From NCBI GenBank assembly GCA_038147495.1, contig JAYQTT010000010.1, positions 1 through 45,695 on the forward strand: a stretch of 45,695 nt of DNA. Reading direction: 5' to 3'. A program made the translations under genes and the position numbers. The notes under the pieces are model-generated. The model did no database searches and was not told the origin of the DNA. It was given only the letters and a program-made list of their open reading frames with translations. Below, one piece after another: positions 24,633 through 34,859 of the stretch; the stretch's first letter is position 1; each line of letters begins with the position of its first letter. Origin of the DNA: MED-G116 sp038147495 (lineage in GTDB: Bacteria > Pseudomonadota > Alphaproteobacteria > Puniceispirillales > Puniceispirillaceae).

Positions 24633-26134
24633 AATGCGCCATTCAACCGCTCTCACGCGTGACACCATTCTGGCGCGCACGGGCGGGCATAGTGACCCGA
24701 TGCTTGATCATGATTTCACCGTGACCAGCCTCACAATCGACAGCCGCAAATGCACGGCAGGCAGCCTTTTTGTGGCAATGACCGGAGAGCATGCGGACGG
24801 CCATGATTTTGTAGCGGCGGCGGCAGCGAATGGTGCCACCGCGGCGTTGGTCACGCGCGCAGTTGCCGACCCGATCATTCAGGACAACAGATGTGTGCAA
24901 ATCATTGTCGAAAATTGTCAGCAGGCGCTGGACGATCTCGCGATGATGGGCCGGATCAGCCATCAGCAGGCAGGTGGCCGCCTTGTCGGCATTACCGGTT
25001 CTGTCGGCAAAACAGGCAGCAAGGAAATGTTGGCGCATATCCTTGCCCGTATGGGTGGCTGTCACGCCAGCCAAGCCAGCTTCAACAATCATGTTGGCGT
25101 GCCCTTGACGCTCGCCGCCCTGCCGGAAGCCATCCCTTTTGCCGTTCAGGAAATGGGCATGAACGCGGCGGGTGAAATCGCCCACCTGACATTGCTGGCC
25201 GCGCCCGATGTCGCGGTGATTACACGCATTGCAGACTCACATGCCGGCTTTTTCGCGTCACTTGAAGACATCGCCGTGGCAAAAGCCGAAATCTTTGACG
25301 GGTTGACCGGCCTTCGCACGGTTGTCCTGAACCGTGATGATCAATTCTTTGATGAACTGGCGCACCGGGCCAAGCGGGCCGGTGCAGAGCGCATTATCAG
25401 TTTTGGCACGCATGATGACGCCGATTTCAGACTTGTCGATTGCAAGGCAGATAATACCGGTCTGCAGATCGAAGCCATCTGCCTTGATACCCGCATCGAA
25501 TTTCATCTTGGCATGACTGCACCACATTGGGCGATCAATGCCCTTGGCATGCTGGCGGCAACGGCGGCACTGGGCCTTGATGTGAATGCCGCGGCATCAA
25601 CGCTTGCCGATTTTACCGACTTGCCCGGTCGCGGCGCCCGTCACAGCGGCCATATCGGCGCAGATCACATCACCTTGGTCGATGACAGCTATAATGCCGG
25701 ACCTGCCTCCATGGCTGCAGCACTTGATGCGCTGCAACAAACACCAGCCCAAATCTTGGTGCTGTCGGATATGCTTGAACTTGGTGCAGGCACCGAAGAT
25801 GCGCATGAGGCCCTGATCCCGAAGATCGCCAGCCTCAATCCACGCGTGATCATCACGCTTGGCGCATCGATGCACCGGATGACACAAAATCTTGTCAAAG
25901 CCGACCCGGATAATACCCAATCCATATCCTGCCATGCCGCAGATGATCCGGGTCACGCACTGTCGCTTGTGCTTGTCGGAAATCGCCGATGGCGATCTGA
26001 TTTTCATCAAAGGATCGCATGGATCGGGGGCGCATCTTGTCGCCGCAGGCTTGATCGAAAAATTGACCTCCAGCCCGGATGTGACTATGGCGCGCACCGC
26101 AAATTCAGCCAAGGGAGAGTCGCATGCTGCCTGA
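24625..26134 (+). CDS. murF: MurF ligase, reading frame shifted near its 3' end
   Basis: UDP-MurNAc-tripeptide:D-Ala-D-Ala ligase, the last cytoplasmic step of the pentapeptide. The start is the ATG at 24625 after GAGCGGAGGTGG. Visible are the N-terminal TSLTIDSRKCTAGSLFVAM, the ATP site GSVGKTG (125-131), NNHVGVPLTLAALP and the C-terminal-domain block LVDDSYNAGPASM. Near 25977 the sense jumps by one base: the frame leaves the family after HALSLVL, and the missing C-terminus (SEIADGDLIFIKGSHGSGAH) is found in the +1 frame, ending at 26134 in an 11-base overlap with mraY. The gap is equivalent to one extra base. Because MurF is essential and the downstream overlap is intact, a sequencing error is the likely cause. 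Confidence 0.93.
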
Positions 26135-27212
26135 TCTGCTTGTTCCCCTTGCCGATAATTTTCAGCCATTCAACCTGTTCCGCTACATTACGTTCCGGAC
26201 AGGCGGTGCCACAATTACGGCGTTGATCATCAGCCTTATGTTTGGACCTGCGTTCATTAACTGGCTGAAAACGCATCAAAAAGAAGGCCAGCCAATACGG
26301 GATGATGGCCCCGAGTCACATCTGATTACCAAGGTTGGCACCCCGACAATGGGCGGACTTTTGATCCTTGGGGCCTTCGCGCTCTCAACGATCTTATGGA
26401 CACCACTGGCAAACCCATATCTCTGGCCGGTGCTTGCCATCGCCCTCAGCTTTGGCTTGATCGGCAGTGTCGATGACTGGATGAAATTGCGTCGCCGCTC
26501 GCATAACGGCATGTCTGGTCGGATGAAGCTTGCGCTTCAGCTTGGCGTTACCTTTCTGGTGACATTGGTGCTGATAGAGCTGTCACCGGAACAGCTGCGC
26601 TATGGCATCGCCATTCCATTTTTAAAGGACAGCCTGATCCCGTTGGGGCTGCTATATGTTCCGTTTGCCATGCTTGTGATTGTTGGCGCGTCCAACGCGG
26701 TCAATCTGACTGATGGCCTCGATGGGCTGGCAATTGTTCCGGTGATGATTGTTGCCGCCTGCTTTGGCCTGATTGCCTATCTTGCCGGCAACGTCAATTT
26801 CGCCGGTTATTTGCAGATCAACTATATTCCCGGTACCGGCGATCTGGCGGTGATGTGCGGTGCTCTTATCGGCGCAGGGCTTGGCTTTTTGTGGTTTAAC
26901 GCACCACCGGCAAAAGTGTTTATGGGGGACACCGGCTCATTGGCCCTTGGCGGTGCCTTGGGGGCGATGTCAGTGGCCACGCGGCATGAACTGGTGCTGG
27001 CAATCACCGGCGGCTTGTTCGTTGTGGAAACCTTGTCCGTCATTTTGCAGGTGGCTTCGTTCAAGCTTACCGGCAAGCGCATTTTCCTGATGGCACCGTT
27101 GCACCACCATTTCGAGCGCAAGGGGTGGGCCGAATCCACCATTGTCATTCGCTTCTGGATCATCGCTGTCGTGCTGGCTCTTGCCGGCCTGTCATCGCTG
27201 AAGTTGCGCTAG
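26124..27212 (+). CDS. mraY: Phospho-MurNAc-pentapeptide transferase MraY
   Basis: A 362-residue inner-membrane enzyme with about ten transmembrane segments that makes lipid I from UDP-MurNAc-pentapeptide and undecaprenyl phosphate. Signature blocks are GTPTMGGLLIL, the aspartate loop SVDDWMKL, NLTDGLDGLAI and NAPPAKVFMGDTGSLALGG, and the HHHFERKGW motif near the C-terminus. The length is exactly normal. It starts inside the end of murF (11-base overlap) and ends nine bases before murD. Confidence 0.97.
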   Translation: MLPDLLVPLADNFQPFNLFRYITFRTGGATITALIISLMFGPAFINWLKTHQKEGQPIRDDGPESHLITKVGTPTMGGLLILGAFALSTILWTPLANPYLWPVLAIALSFGLIGSVDDWMKLRRRSHNGMSGRMKLALQLGVTFLVTLVLIELSPEQLRYGIAIPFLKDSLIPLGLLYVPFAMLVIVGASNAVNLTDGLDGLAIVPVMIVAACFGLIAYLAGNVNFAGYLQINYIPGTGDLAVMCGALIGAGLGFLWFNAPPAKVFMGDTGSLALGGALGAMSVATRHELVLAITGGLFVVETLSVILQVASFKLTGKRIFLMAPLHHHFERKGWAESTIVIRFWIIAVVLALAGLSSLKLR

Positions 27213-27221
27213 GGAGGTCTG

Positions 27222-28553
27222 ATGCTGGTTCCGCACAACATGCAGGCAAAGACAGTCGGGGTCCTTGGCCTTGGCCGTTCCGGCATTGCCGCTGCCAACG
27301 CCCTGTTGGCGGCTGGTGCGGTTGTGCTGTTGTCTGATGATCATGCGGTACCCAAGACCATTCCCGCCGGTGCAACGGTAACGCCATGGGCGGATTGGCC
27401 ATGGCAGGCGCTTGATCTGATGGTGATCAGCCCGGGCATTCCACATCTGCATCCCGAGCCGCACCCTGCGGCCGAATTGGCACGAAACGCCAATATCCCC
27501 ATCGTCAGCGAAATTGAAATCGCGATGCGGGCCAATCCCCGCGCGCGCATTGTCGGCATTACCGGCACCAACGGCAAATCAACCACTACCGCGCTGATTG
27601 GACACTGCCTGAAAAAAGCCGGTGTGCCAGTCGCTGTCGGTGGCAACATTGGTGACGCGGCATGCCTGTTGTCAGATCCCGGCGACAATGGGGTCATTGT
27701 TCTGGAGCTGTCTTCCTATCAGCTTGAGACCACACCGTCTCTTCGGGTTGATATCGGCGCGGTTCTGAATATCACACCGGACCATATTGATAGACATGGT
27801 GACATGGATGGCTATATCGCGGCGAAAGCGCGCCTGCTTGATGCCGTTGATGCCTCTGGTCTGGCCATTCTTGGTGATGAAAATGCCTCAATGCGCCAGC
27901 TGGCCGACCATATGAGAGGCCGCGCCACCTCATGCCGGATCGTCAGCGCCGCCGATGCACCTTCGTCACGGAACGCCTCCCCCGCCCTTGCCGGTCCGCA
28001 CAACGCCCAGAACAGCGCGGTTGCCGCATGTATCCTGCGCCACCTTGGGCTGTCCGATGCGATGATTGACAAGGGTCTGGCGAGCTTTGCCGGACTTGCA
28101 CATCGGATGCAGCTTGTAGCCAGCGCCGGGCCGATTGCTTTCGTCAATGATTCCAAAGCCACCAATGGTGAGGCCGCGGCCAAATCATTGATGGCATTTG
28201 ACAATATTTTCTGGATCGCTGGTGGACTTGCCAAACAGGATGGTCTTGGCGCCGCCGCACATGCCCTTGATTATGTCAATGCGGCCTATCTGATTGGCAG
28301 TTCGGCAGACAGCTTCGCCGCCGAGCTCAACGGCAAATGCCCGGCCAGCAAACATGCTGATCTCAGCACTGCGACCACAGCCGCCTTTGCCGATGCATGG
28401 GCTGGAGGTAGAGCGGCAACAATCCTGCTGGCACCGGCGGCAGCGTCCTTTGATCAATTCGAAAACTTTGCCGTCCGCGGTGACACCTTCACACGAATTG
28501 CCCGCAAACTGGCAAGTTCTGTCGGTAACGATCAGGGAGGCGCACATGCTTGA
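27222..28553 (+). CDS. murD: UDP-MurNAc-L-Ala:D-Glu ligase MurD
   Basis: A 443-residue cytoplasmic Mur ligase that adds D-glutamate to UDP-MurNAc-L-Ala. The N-terminal Rossmann domain opens with KTVGVLGLGRSGIAAANALL. The ATP site ITGTNGKSTTTALIGHCL starts near residue 112, and VLELSSYQLE and NITPDHIDRHGDM mark the central domain. FVNDSKATNGEA is the C-terminal-domain motif. AGGGAGGTCTG precedes the ATG. It overlaps ftsW by eight bases. Confidence 0.97.
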   Translation: MLVPHNMQAKTVGVLGLGRSGIAAANALLAAGAVVLLSDDHAVPKTIPAGATVTPWADWPWQALDLMVISPGIPHLHPEPHPAAELARNANIPIVSEIEIAMRANPRARIVGITGTNGKSTTTALIGHCLKKAGVPVAVGGNIGDAACLLSDPGDNGVIVLELSSYQLETTPSLRVDIGAVLNITPDHIDRHGDMDGYIAAKARLLDAVDASGLAILGDENASMRQLADHMRGRATSCRIVSAADAPSSRNASPALAGPHNAQNSAVAACILRHLGLSDAMIDKGLASFAGLAHRMQLVASAGPIAFVNDSKATNGEAAAKSLMAFDNIFWIAGGLAKQDGLGAAAHALDYVNAAYLIGSSADSFAAELNGKCPASKHADLSTATTAAFADAWAGGRAATILLAPAAASFDQFENFAVRGDTFTRIARKLASSVGNDQGGAHA

Positions 28554-29709
28554 CCGTACTGATCGTTCGCTTGTTGGCGTCTGGTGGTGGACCGTCGACA
28601 GAGGGTTGTTGTTAAGCACCGTGATGTTGATGGTGATGGGAATACTTTTGGTAATGGCCGCAGGTCCTGCTGTCGCAGATCTGATCAAACTGCCATCCCA
28701 GCATTTTACGATGCGCCAAATCACCTTCATCATTCCCTCTCTGGTGCTGATGCTGACCGTATCGATGCTGGAGCCACGCCCCATTCGTGCCCTTAGCTTG
28801 GTCTCGCTGGCTGTGGTGATGGGATTGATGGTTTTGGCCATTGTGGCGGGCAGTGAAATCAAGGGAGCGACCCGCTGGATCAGCATCATGGGTTTCAACC
28901 TGCAACCTTCAGAATTCGCCAAACCGCTCTTCGCCGTTGTTTCGGCATGGCTGCTGACCTTGTGGCGTGAGGGCGAGGATTTCCCCGGCTGGATCTATTC
29001 CACCGGTCTGCTCGCAGCGATTGTCACTATCCTGGTGCTGCAGCCCGATATTGGCATGACAGTGGTTGTCGTCATGACCTGGGGTTTTCAAATGTTCCTG
29101 GCCGGTATGCCGATGCTGTTTGTCATCGGGGCGGTCGCGCTGGCACCGCTGGCACTTTTCACCGCCTACAAGACCCTTGACCACGTCAAAGTCCGTATCG
29201 ACAAATTCTTCGAAGGTGGTAGCTGGCAGGTCGATCAGGCCCGCCAGAGCTTTGCCGAGGGCGGTATCTTCGGCGTTGGCCCCGGTGACGGTACCATCAA
29301 GTTGCATCTGCCCGATGCACATTCTGATTTTATTTTCGCCGTTGCCGCCGAGGAATATGGCGCAATCGCCTGTATCGCCTTGTTGTGTGTTTATGGCTTT
29401 GTTGTCATTCGCGGATTTGCCCGTGCGATGTCTGACGAAGGGCTGTTTTGCCTGATTGCCGGTTCAAGTCTGGTGATGCAGCTCGGCGTTCAAGCCAGCA
29501 TCCATATGGCGTCATCAGTAGACCTCATCCCGACCAAAGGCATGACCCTGCCCTTTGTCAGCTATGGCGGCTCGTCAATGCTGGCAAGCAGCCTGACGAT
29601 GGGCTTGCTGCTGGCGATTACGCGGCGGCGGAATTCATGGTCAGGAATGTCACGCCAGCGCCCAACATATAATGACGCGGGCCATGGCCGACCGGAGGCA
29701 TCATCATGA
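28546..29709 (+). CDS. ftsW: SEDS peptidoglycan glycosyltransferase FtsW
   Basis: A 387-residue polytopic SEDS protein that polymerises septal glycan strands with FtsI. Typical blocks are GATRWISIMGFNLQPSEFAK, LQPDIGMTVVVVMTW, the extracytoplasmic loop around QVDQARQSFAEGGIFGVGPG and the C-terminal IPTKGMTLPFVSYGGSSM. The frame is open further upstream within murD, but homology and GGGAGG at 28535-28540 fix the start at the ATG at 28546. It overlaps murD by eight bases and murG by four (ATGA). Confidence 0.96.
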   Translation: MLDRTDRSLVGVWWWTVDRGLLLSTVMLMVMGILLVMAAGPAVADLIKLPSQHFTMRQITFIIPSLVLMLTVSMLEPRPIRALSLVSLAVVMGLMVLAIVAGSEIKGATRWISIMGFNLQPSEFAKPLFAVVSAWLLTLWREGEDFPGWIYSTGLLAAIVTILVLQPDIGMTVVVVMTWGFQMFLAGMPMLFVIGAVALAPLALFTAYKTLDHVKVRIDKFFEGGSWQVDQARQSFAEGGIFGVGPGDGTIKLHLPDAHSDFIFAVAAEEYGAIACIALLCVYGFVVIRGFARAMSDEGLFCLIAGSSLVMQLGVQASIHMASSVDLIPTKGMTLPFVSYGGSSMLASSLTMGLLLAITRRRNSWSGMSRQRPTYNDAGHGRPEASS

Positions 29710-30812
29710 CCGCCTCAACCCGTTTCATCTGTCTTGCCGCAGGCGGCACCGGGGGCCATGTGTTCCCCGCTCTGGCTGTCGCCGAACAGTTGCAGGCGCA
29801 AGGCCATCAGACATTGCTGTTCACCGACCGCCGCGGGGTGCGACTTGCCTCTACAACCGCATTCGCGCGCATCGCCGCCGCCTCACCCTTCCAGCGTGGT
29901 CTGCTGCGCCGCCTTGGTGCCCTTGTCCTGTTGTCAGCCGGTGCCGTCAGCACATTCTTCCGGCTCTTGCAAAAGCGCCCCGCAGTGATGATTGGCTTTG
30001 GCGGCTATCCGTCCTTTGCGCCGTTGCTGGTGGCCTCGCTTCTGCGTGTGCCAACGATGGTCCATGAGCAAAATGCCTATCTGGGCCGTGCAAACAAGTT
30101 CCTTGCCAAGCGTGCCGGGCATCTGGCGATCAGCTGGCAGGCCACAAAAAATCTGCCCACCGGGACACGCTGTGTGACCAGCGGCATGCCCGTGCGCCGG
30201 TCATTCTTCGAAATCGACACGCTTGATTACAACGACAAAGAGACGATCAACATCACCATTCTGGGTGGCAGCCTTGGTGCTGGCGTTTTCGCCGACCAAC
30301 TGCCACGCGCGATCAACGCCCTGCCCGAGACCATCAAGTCACGCTTGCGGGTAACCCAGCAATGCCGGGCAGAGCAATTGTCAGCATTACAGAGCACCTA
30401 TGAAGCCATGGGTATTACGGCCAACTTGGCCAGCTTTTTCGACAATGTGCCGCAATTGATGGCTGAAAGTCATCTGGTGATTGGCCGCGCCGGTGCCTCG
30501 ACAGTGGCTGAGCTTGCCGCTGCCGGACGGCCTGCCATTCTTGTTCCGCTACCGGGGGCAATGGATGATCATCAAAGCGCCAACGCAAAGCAGCTCGAAG
30601 CCGTTGGTGGCGGCATTTGCCTGCCTGAGTCGATGCTTGTCGGTGATCGGCTCTCAACAGAAATGGCGCGCCTTCTGGGTGATGGAAAAACATTGCACCA
30701 AATGGGGCTGAATGCCCGCAAGCTGGCAACGCCTGATGCGGCCGCCTGCATTGCCGATTACGCGATGGCCCTTGCCGCTGGCGACGCATCGCAGATGGGA
30801 GCCGCGATATGA
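29706..30812 (+). CDS. murG: UDP-GlcNAc:lipid I transferase MurG
   Basis: A 368-residue peripheral membrane glycosyltransferase (GT28) that turns lipid I into lipid II. The glycine loop AAGGTGGHVFPALAVAEQL is near the N-terminus, MIGFGGYPSFAP and MVHEQNAYLGRANKFLAKRA follow, and the C-terminal domain has ILGGSLGAGVF and the nucleotide-sugar site IGRAGASTVAELAAAGRPAI. Length is normal. The start and stop both form ATGA overlaps with ftsW and murC. Confidence 0.97.
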   Translation: MTASTRFICLAAGGTGGHVFPALAVAEQLQAQGHQTLLFTDRRGVRLASTTAFARIAAASPFQRGLLRRLGALVLLSAGAVSTFFRLLQKRPAVMIGFGGYPSFAPLLVASLLRVPTMVHEQNAYLGRANKFLAKRAGHLAISWQATKNLPTGTRCVTSGMPVRRSFFEIDTLDYNDKETINITILGGSLGAGVFADQLPRAINALPETIKSRLRVTQQCRAEQLSALQSTYEAMGITANLASFFDNVPQLMAESHLVIGRAGASTVAELAAAGRPAILVPLPGAMDDHQSANAKQLEAVGGGICLPESMLVGDRLSTEMARLLGDGKTLHQMGLNARKLATPDAAACIADYAMALAAGDASQMGAAI

Positions 30813-32246
30813 GCAAACTACCCTTGTCAATCGGCACCCTGCATTTCACCGGCATCGGCGGTATCGGGATGAGCGGAATCGCCGAAATCCTGTTTGAAAT
30901 GGGCTATCAGGTGCAAGGCAGTGACATGTCCGAAAACGCCAATGTGAGGCGGCTTCGGGCAAAGGGAATTCCAGTCACATGCGGCCAAAGCGCTGATAAT
31001 CTGGGTGATGCGGCGATTGTCGTTATCTCGACCGCGATCAAACCCGACAACCCTGAAGTGATGGCTGCACGCGAACGCTTTTTGCCGATCGTGCACCGGG
31101 CAGAGATGCTTGGCGAATTGATGCGGCTGCGCTGGTCGGTGGCCGTTGCCGGAACGCATGGCAAAACCACCACAACCTCGCTTGTTGCAACATTGCTCGA
31201 CAGCGCCGGAATTGATCCAACAGTGGTCAATGGCGGCATCATTACCGGCTGGGGCAGCAACGCAAGGCTTGGCAGTGGTCAATGGATGGTCGTTGAAGCG
31301 GACGAAAGCGATGGCTCTTTTGCCAAGCTGAACCCGACTGTTGCCGTGGTCACCAACATCGACCCGGAGCATCTTGACCATCATGGCAGTTTTGAAGCGC
31401 TTGAGCAGGCCTTCCTGAATTTTGTCGCCGCCATTCCGTTCTATGGATTTGCCACATTATGTATCGATCATCCAGCCGTGCAGAGGCTGATGGCCGGTAT
31501 CAAGGATCGCAGAATCATCACCTACGGCCTTGCCGCAAATGCCGATGTGCGCGCGGTCAATCTGCGCACGGAAGGCGGTAGCATGCTGTTTGACGTCCAA
31601 CTGTCCGAGCGTATCGGCGATGCGACTGGACCGGATGAATGATGTGCGCCTGCCGATGCTTGGCGAGCATAATGCACTGAACTGCCTTGCCGCGATTGCG
31701 GTGGCTCTGGAAATGAACGTCTCGCCGGACAATATCGTCACTGCGCTGGCCAATTTCGGTGGTGTCGGTCGCCGCTTTGACAAAAAGGGCGAAAGCAACG
31801 GGGTCACCATCATCGATGATTATGGACATCATCCGGTGGAAATCCGCGCGGCGCTTCAGGCTGGACGGATGCTGTGCCGCGAGAACAAGCTTGTCGCGAT
31901 TGTCCAGCCACACCGCTACAGCCGGTTAGCTGACCTGTTTGCCGATTTCTGCGCCTGTTTCAACGAGGCCGATGAGGTGCTTGTCGCCGATGTCTATGCT
32001 GCTGGCGAAGCGCCAATAGCCGGTGCCGACAGGGACTCATTGGTCAACGGGCTTCGCGATCACGGCCATAAGGGCGCCTCGGCGCTGGAAACGCCAGATG
32101 ATCTGGCAAAGGAAATTGCCGCCCGCACGTCTCCCGGCGATCTGGTCATGTGTCTTGGCGCCGGTGACATCACCAGCTGGGCAGCGGCACTACCGGCACA
32201 GCTGGAGGTCATCCACAACGGACAGTCAAAGGAGACAGGCACATGA
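30809..32246 (+). CDS. murC: UDP-MurNAc:L-Ala ligase MurC, frame broken near 31625
   Basis: MurC adds L-alanine to UDP-MurNAc, the first Mur ligase step. The first frame (30809-31642) gives the N-terminal domain (FTGIGGIGMSGIAEIL), the ATP site GTHGKT (115-120), VVEADESDGSF and NIDPEHLDHHG, then stops prematurely at a TGA. The rest of the protein continues without loss in the next frame from about 31620 (MNDVRLPMLGEHNALNCLAA, TIIDDYGHHPVEI, IVQPHRYSRL) to 32246. Joined, it has about 479 residues, the usual size. The break is equivalent to one extra base. MurC is essential and the ATGA overlaps with murG and murB are intact, so an error in the sequence is more likely than loss of the gene. Confidence 0.93.
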
Positions 32247-33154
32247 CCCTGCTTGACAGATTGCCTGCTGTCCGCGGCACCTACGCGGCCAATGCTCCGA
32301 TGGCCAGCCACACGTGGTTCGGCGTTGGCGGGCCAGCTGATGTGATCTTCACCCCGGCAGATCAGGCCGATCTTGGCGCCTTCCTGGCTGGCTGTCCGGC
32401 GGACATTCCGGTCATGCCTGTTGGCGCTGGATCCAATCTTCTGGTGCGCGATGGCGGTATCGCCGGTGTGGTAATCAAATCAACCGACAGTCTCACCGCA
32501 ATCAGCCATGAAGGCGATGTCGTCATCGCCGAGACCGGTGCGCTGGATGCTGACGTTGCCCGTTATGCCTCACGCGCCAATCTTGGTGGCCTTGAATTCC
32601 TGATCGGTATTCCCGGCACCATCGGCGGCGGGCTGCGCATGAATGCGGGTGCCTATGGTCGTGAATTCAAGGATATTGTGATCAGCGCCGAAGGGTTTGA
32701 CCGGCAAGGCAACAAAATCAGTGCAACCCCGGCAGAAATGGGTATGGCTTATCGTCACAGTGATGCCCCCGCCGATTGGATCTTTACGGCAGCCAGATTA
32801 CAGGCACAGCCAGCAGAGCGCGAGGCAATCCGGTCGAGAATGAAAGACATCGTTGCCAGCAGAGGCGATGCACAACCTCGCGGTGTGCGCACCGGAGGTA
32901 GCACCTTTGCCAATCCGGTTGGCGGCAAGGCATGGCAGGAGATTGACCGGGCTGGTTGCCGTGGCTTGACGGTTGGCGGCGCGCAGGTCTCCGAGAAACA
33001 TTGCAATTTCCTGATCAACACCGGCAGCGCCACCGCCGCCGATATTGAAACTCTTGGCGAGACCATTCGTGCCCGCGTTGCCGCAGGTGGCGGACCGGAC
33101 CTGCGCTGGGAAATTCGTCGGGTTGGAATTCCATCACAGGAGGCATCGTCATGA
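32243..33154 (+). CDS. murB: UDP-MurNAc dehydrogenase MurB
   Basis: A 303-residue FAD enzyme that reduces UDP-GlcNAc-enolpyruvate to UDP-MurNAc with NADPH. The FAD-binding blocks MPVGAGSNLLVRDGGIAGVV and IPGTIGGGLRMNAGAYG are present, as are GGSTFANP with the catalytic Ser, GGAQVSEKHCNFLIN, and the terminal Glu in RWEIRRVG. It is of the type II MurB class, which lacks the extra C-terminal loop and tail of the E. coli enzyme. It overlaps murC and ddl by four bases each. Confidence 0.96.
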   Translation: MTLLDRLPAVRGTYAANAPMASHTWFGVGGPADVIFTPADQADLGAFLAGCPADIPVMPVGAGSNLLVRDGGIAGVVIKSTDSLTAISHEGDVVIAETGALDADVARYASRANLGGLEFLIGIPGTIGGGLRMNAGAYGREFKDIVISAEGFDRQGNKISATPAEMGMAYRHSDAPADWIFTAARLQAQPAEREAIRSRMKDIVASRGDAQPRGVRTGGSTFANPVGGKAWQEIDRAGCRGLTVGGAQVSEKHCNFLINTGSATAADIETLGETIRARVAAGGGPDLRWEIRRVGIPSQEASS

Positions 33155-34053
33155 ACAGTGATCGCGTTGCCGTATTGATGGGCGGATGGACATCTGAAGC
33201 CGCAGTCAGCCGTGTATCTGCCAGCTTTTGCGGCAAAGCCGCACGCAGCAGTGGCTGGGACGCAATCGAGGTCGAGGTGGACCGCGACCTGCCCGAAAAG
33301 CTGCGTGAGATCAATCCGGGCCGGGTATTCAATGCGTTGCACGGCCAGATCGGTGAAGATGGTAATGTGCAGGGGCTGCTCAACATCATGAACATCCCAT
33401 ACACACATAGCGGTGTTCTGGCTTCGGCGCTGGCGATGGACAAGATCATGGCAAAACGTGTTCTGGCCCTTGCCGGAATCACCGTGCCTGCGGATATCCC
33501 ACTGGTTGAAGACAGCCGCGTCTATCCGCAAGACATCACTCAGGCGCATGTGATCAAGCCACGAAGCGATGGTTCAAGCGTTGGTGTTGTTATTGTCAAA
33601 GAGGGCGATGACGCCCCTGCCCGCAGCAAATGGGACAACAATACGCAACTGATTTGCGAGCCCTATATACCCGGGCGCGAGTTAACCGTGTCCGTGCTCG
33701 ATGGCACCGCCCTTTGCGTCACCGAGATCACCCAGGATCGTGAGTTCTATGATTTTGATGCAAAATATGCTGCCGGTGGCTCACAGCATATCTTGCCCGC
33801 CGATGTTCCCGAAGCCGTCACATTACAGGCCTGCGACTGGGCAGAACGTGCCTATCGGACATTCGGTTGCCGTGGGGTTATCCGTGCTGACTACCGCTGG
33901 AACGAAAAGCAGAACCAGCTGTACATGCTGGAAATCAACACCGTTCCCGGTATGACCGCAACCTCCCTCGTTCCCGAACAAGCCCAATTTGTTGGCCTGT
34001 CCGGTGAAGAACTTATCAACCATCTGTTGGAAACTGCGCAATGCGACGACTGA
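33151..34053 (+). CDS. ddl: D-alanine-D-alanine ligase
   Basis: A 300-residue ATP-grasp enzyme that makes the D-Ala-D-Ala dipeptide used by MurF. The N-terminal VLMGGWTSEAAVSRVSA has Trp where most Ddl enzymes have Gly-Ser or Thr. NALHGQIGEDGNVQGLLNIM, PRSDGSSVGVVIV, YDFDAKYAAGGSQHILPA and the C-terminal EINTVPGMTATSLVPEQA are all present. Length is typical of DdlB. It overlaps murB by four bases and ftsQ by 13. Confidence 0.96.
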   Translation: MNSDRVAVLMGGWTSEAAVSRVSASFCGKAARSSGWDAIEVEVDRDLPEKLREINPGRVFNALHGQIGEDGNVQGLLNIMNIPYTHSGVLASALAMDKIMAKRVLALAGITVPADIPLVEDSRVYPQDITQAHVIKPRSDGSSVGVVIVKEGDDAPARSKWDNNTQLICEPYIPGRELTVSVLDGTALCVTEITQDREFYDFDAKYAAGGSQHILPADVPEAVTLQACDWAERAYRTFGCRGVIRADYRWNEKQNQLYMLEINTVPGMTATSLVPEQAQFVGLSGEELINHLLETAQCDD

Positions 34054-34859
34054 TCCCGTTTTTTGGCAAGGCGAAGCCGCCAGTTGAGACAGGCAACAAA
34101 CCGGCAAAAGGCCTGCCGCGCCTGAAGCTCGCTTTCGCGGCAGTGGTGACGATAACCTTCGCTGTCACCGCAGGCTTTGCGGTGATTGAAAAAGACCGTC
34201 TACAGACCGAACTGATGGCGTTCAGCGGTAAGCTTGGCCTGAATTTACAGTATATTCAGGTGCGCGGCAGGTCGCATACACCAACAGAAATGCTGCTTGC
34301 TGCAAGCAATCTTCAGCTTGGCCAGCCGATGCTCGGCCTGCCGCTCGAAAAGGTCCATCAGAACCTGATGCAAATTGGCTGGGTTGAGGCCGCCATTGTC
34401 GAGCGGCTGATGCCTTCAACTGTCAGAATTACCATCAAGGAGCGTGTGCCGATTGCCTTGTTGCAGACAAGCAACGGGCATGAACTGATCGATGATAGCG
34501 GCACCATCATCGAGGGCGCTGACCCGACGCAGTTTTCACATCTGACAGTCGTTGCCGGCAAGGGAGCCGCAACCAATGCAAGTGCCATTCTCGACATTCT
34601 GAGAACGGAGCCTGAATTGTTTGTCGAGGTGTGGGCAATCACGTTGCAATCAGAGCGCCGTTGGGACGTTCATCTTCGCAATGGCATTGATATCCGCCTT
34701 CCCGAGACCGACCCACGCACCGCTTGGTCACGGCTGGCCGTTGTTGATCATAGCAAGAACATCATTGGCCGGGATCTGACGGTGATCGATCTGCGCGTCC
34801 CTGAGCAGTTGATCGTAGAACCAAATATTCCGGTTCGGGGTAAAGGGCGAAACACATGA
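34041..34859 (+). CDS. ftsQ: Cell division protein FtsQ
   Basis: A 272-residue bitopic protein. After a cytoplasmic basic segment, the transmembrane helix LAFAAVVTITFAVTAGFAVI lies at about 31-50. A POTRA domain follows (LNLQYIQVRGRSHTPTEMLL to MPSTVRITIKERVPIALL) and then the beta domain with RRWDVHLRNGIDIRLPE. FtsQ recruits FtsL/FtsB and the septal synthase. Conservation is low as usual, but position and domain order are decisive. The stop overlaps a 14-codon ORF (ATGA) that leads to ftsA. Confidence 0.94.
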   Translation: MRRLIPFFGKAKPPVETGNKPAKGLPRLKLAFAAVVTITFAVTAGFAVIEKDRLQTELMAFSGKLGLNLQYIQVRGRSHTPTEMLLAASNLQLGQPMLGLPLEKVHQNLMQIGWVEAAIVERLMPSTVRITIKERVPIALLQTSNGHELIDDSGTIIEGADPTQFSHLTVVAGKGAATNASAILDILRTEPELFVEVWAITLQSERRWDVHLRNGIDIRLPETDPRTAWSRLAVVDHSKNIIGRDLTVIDLRVPEQLIVEPNIPVRGKGRNT

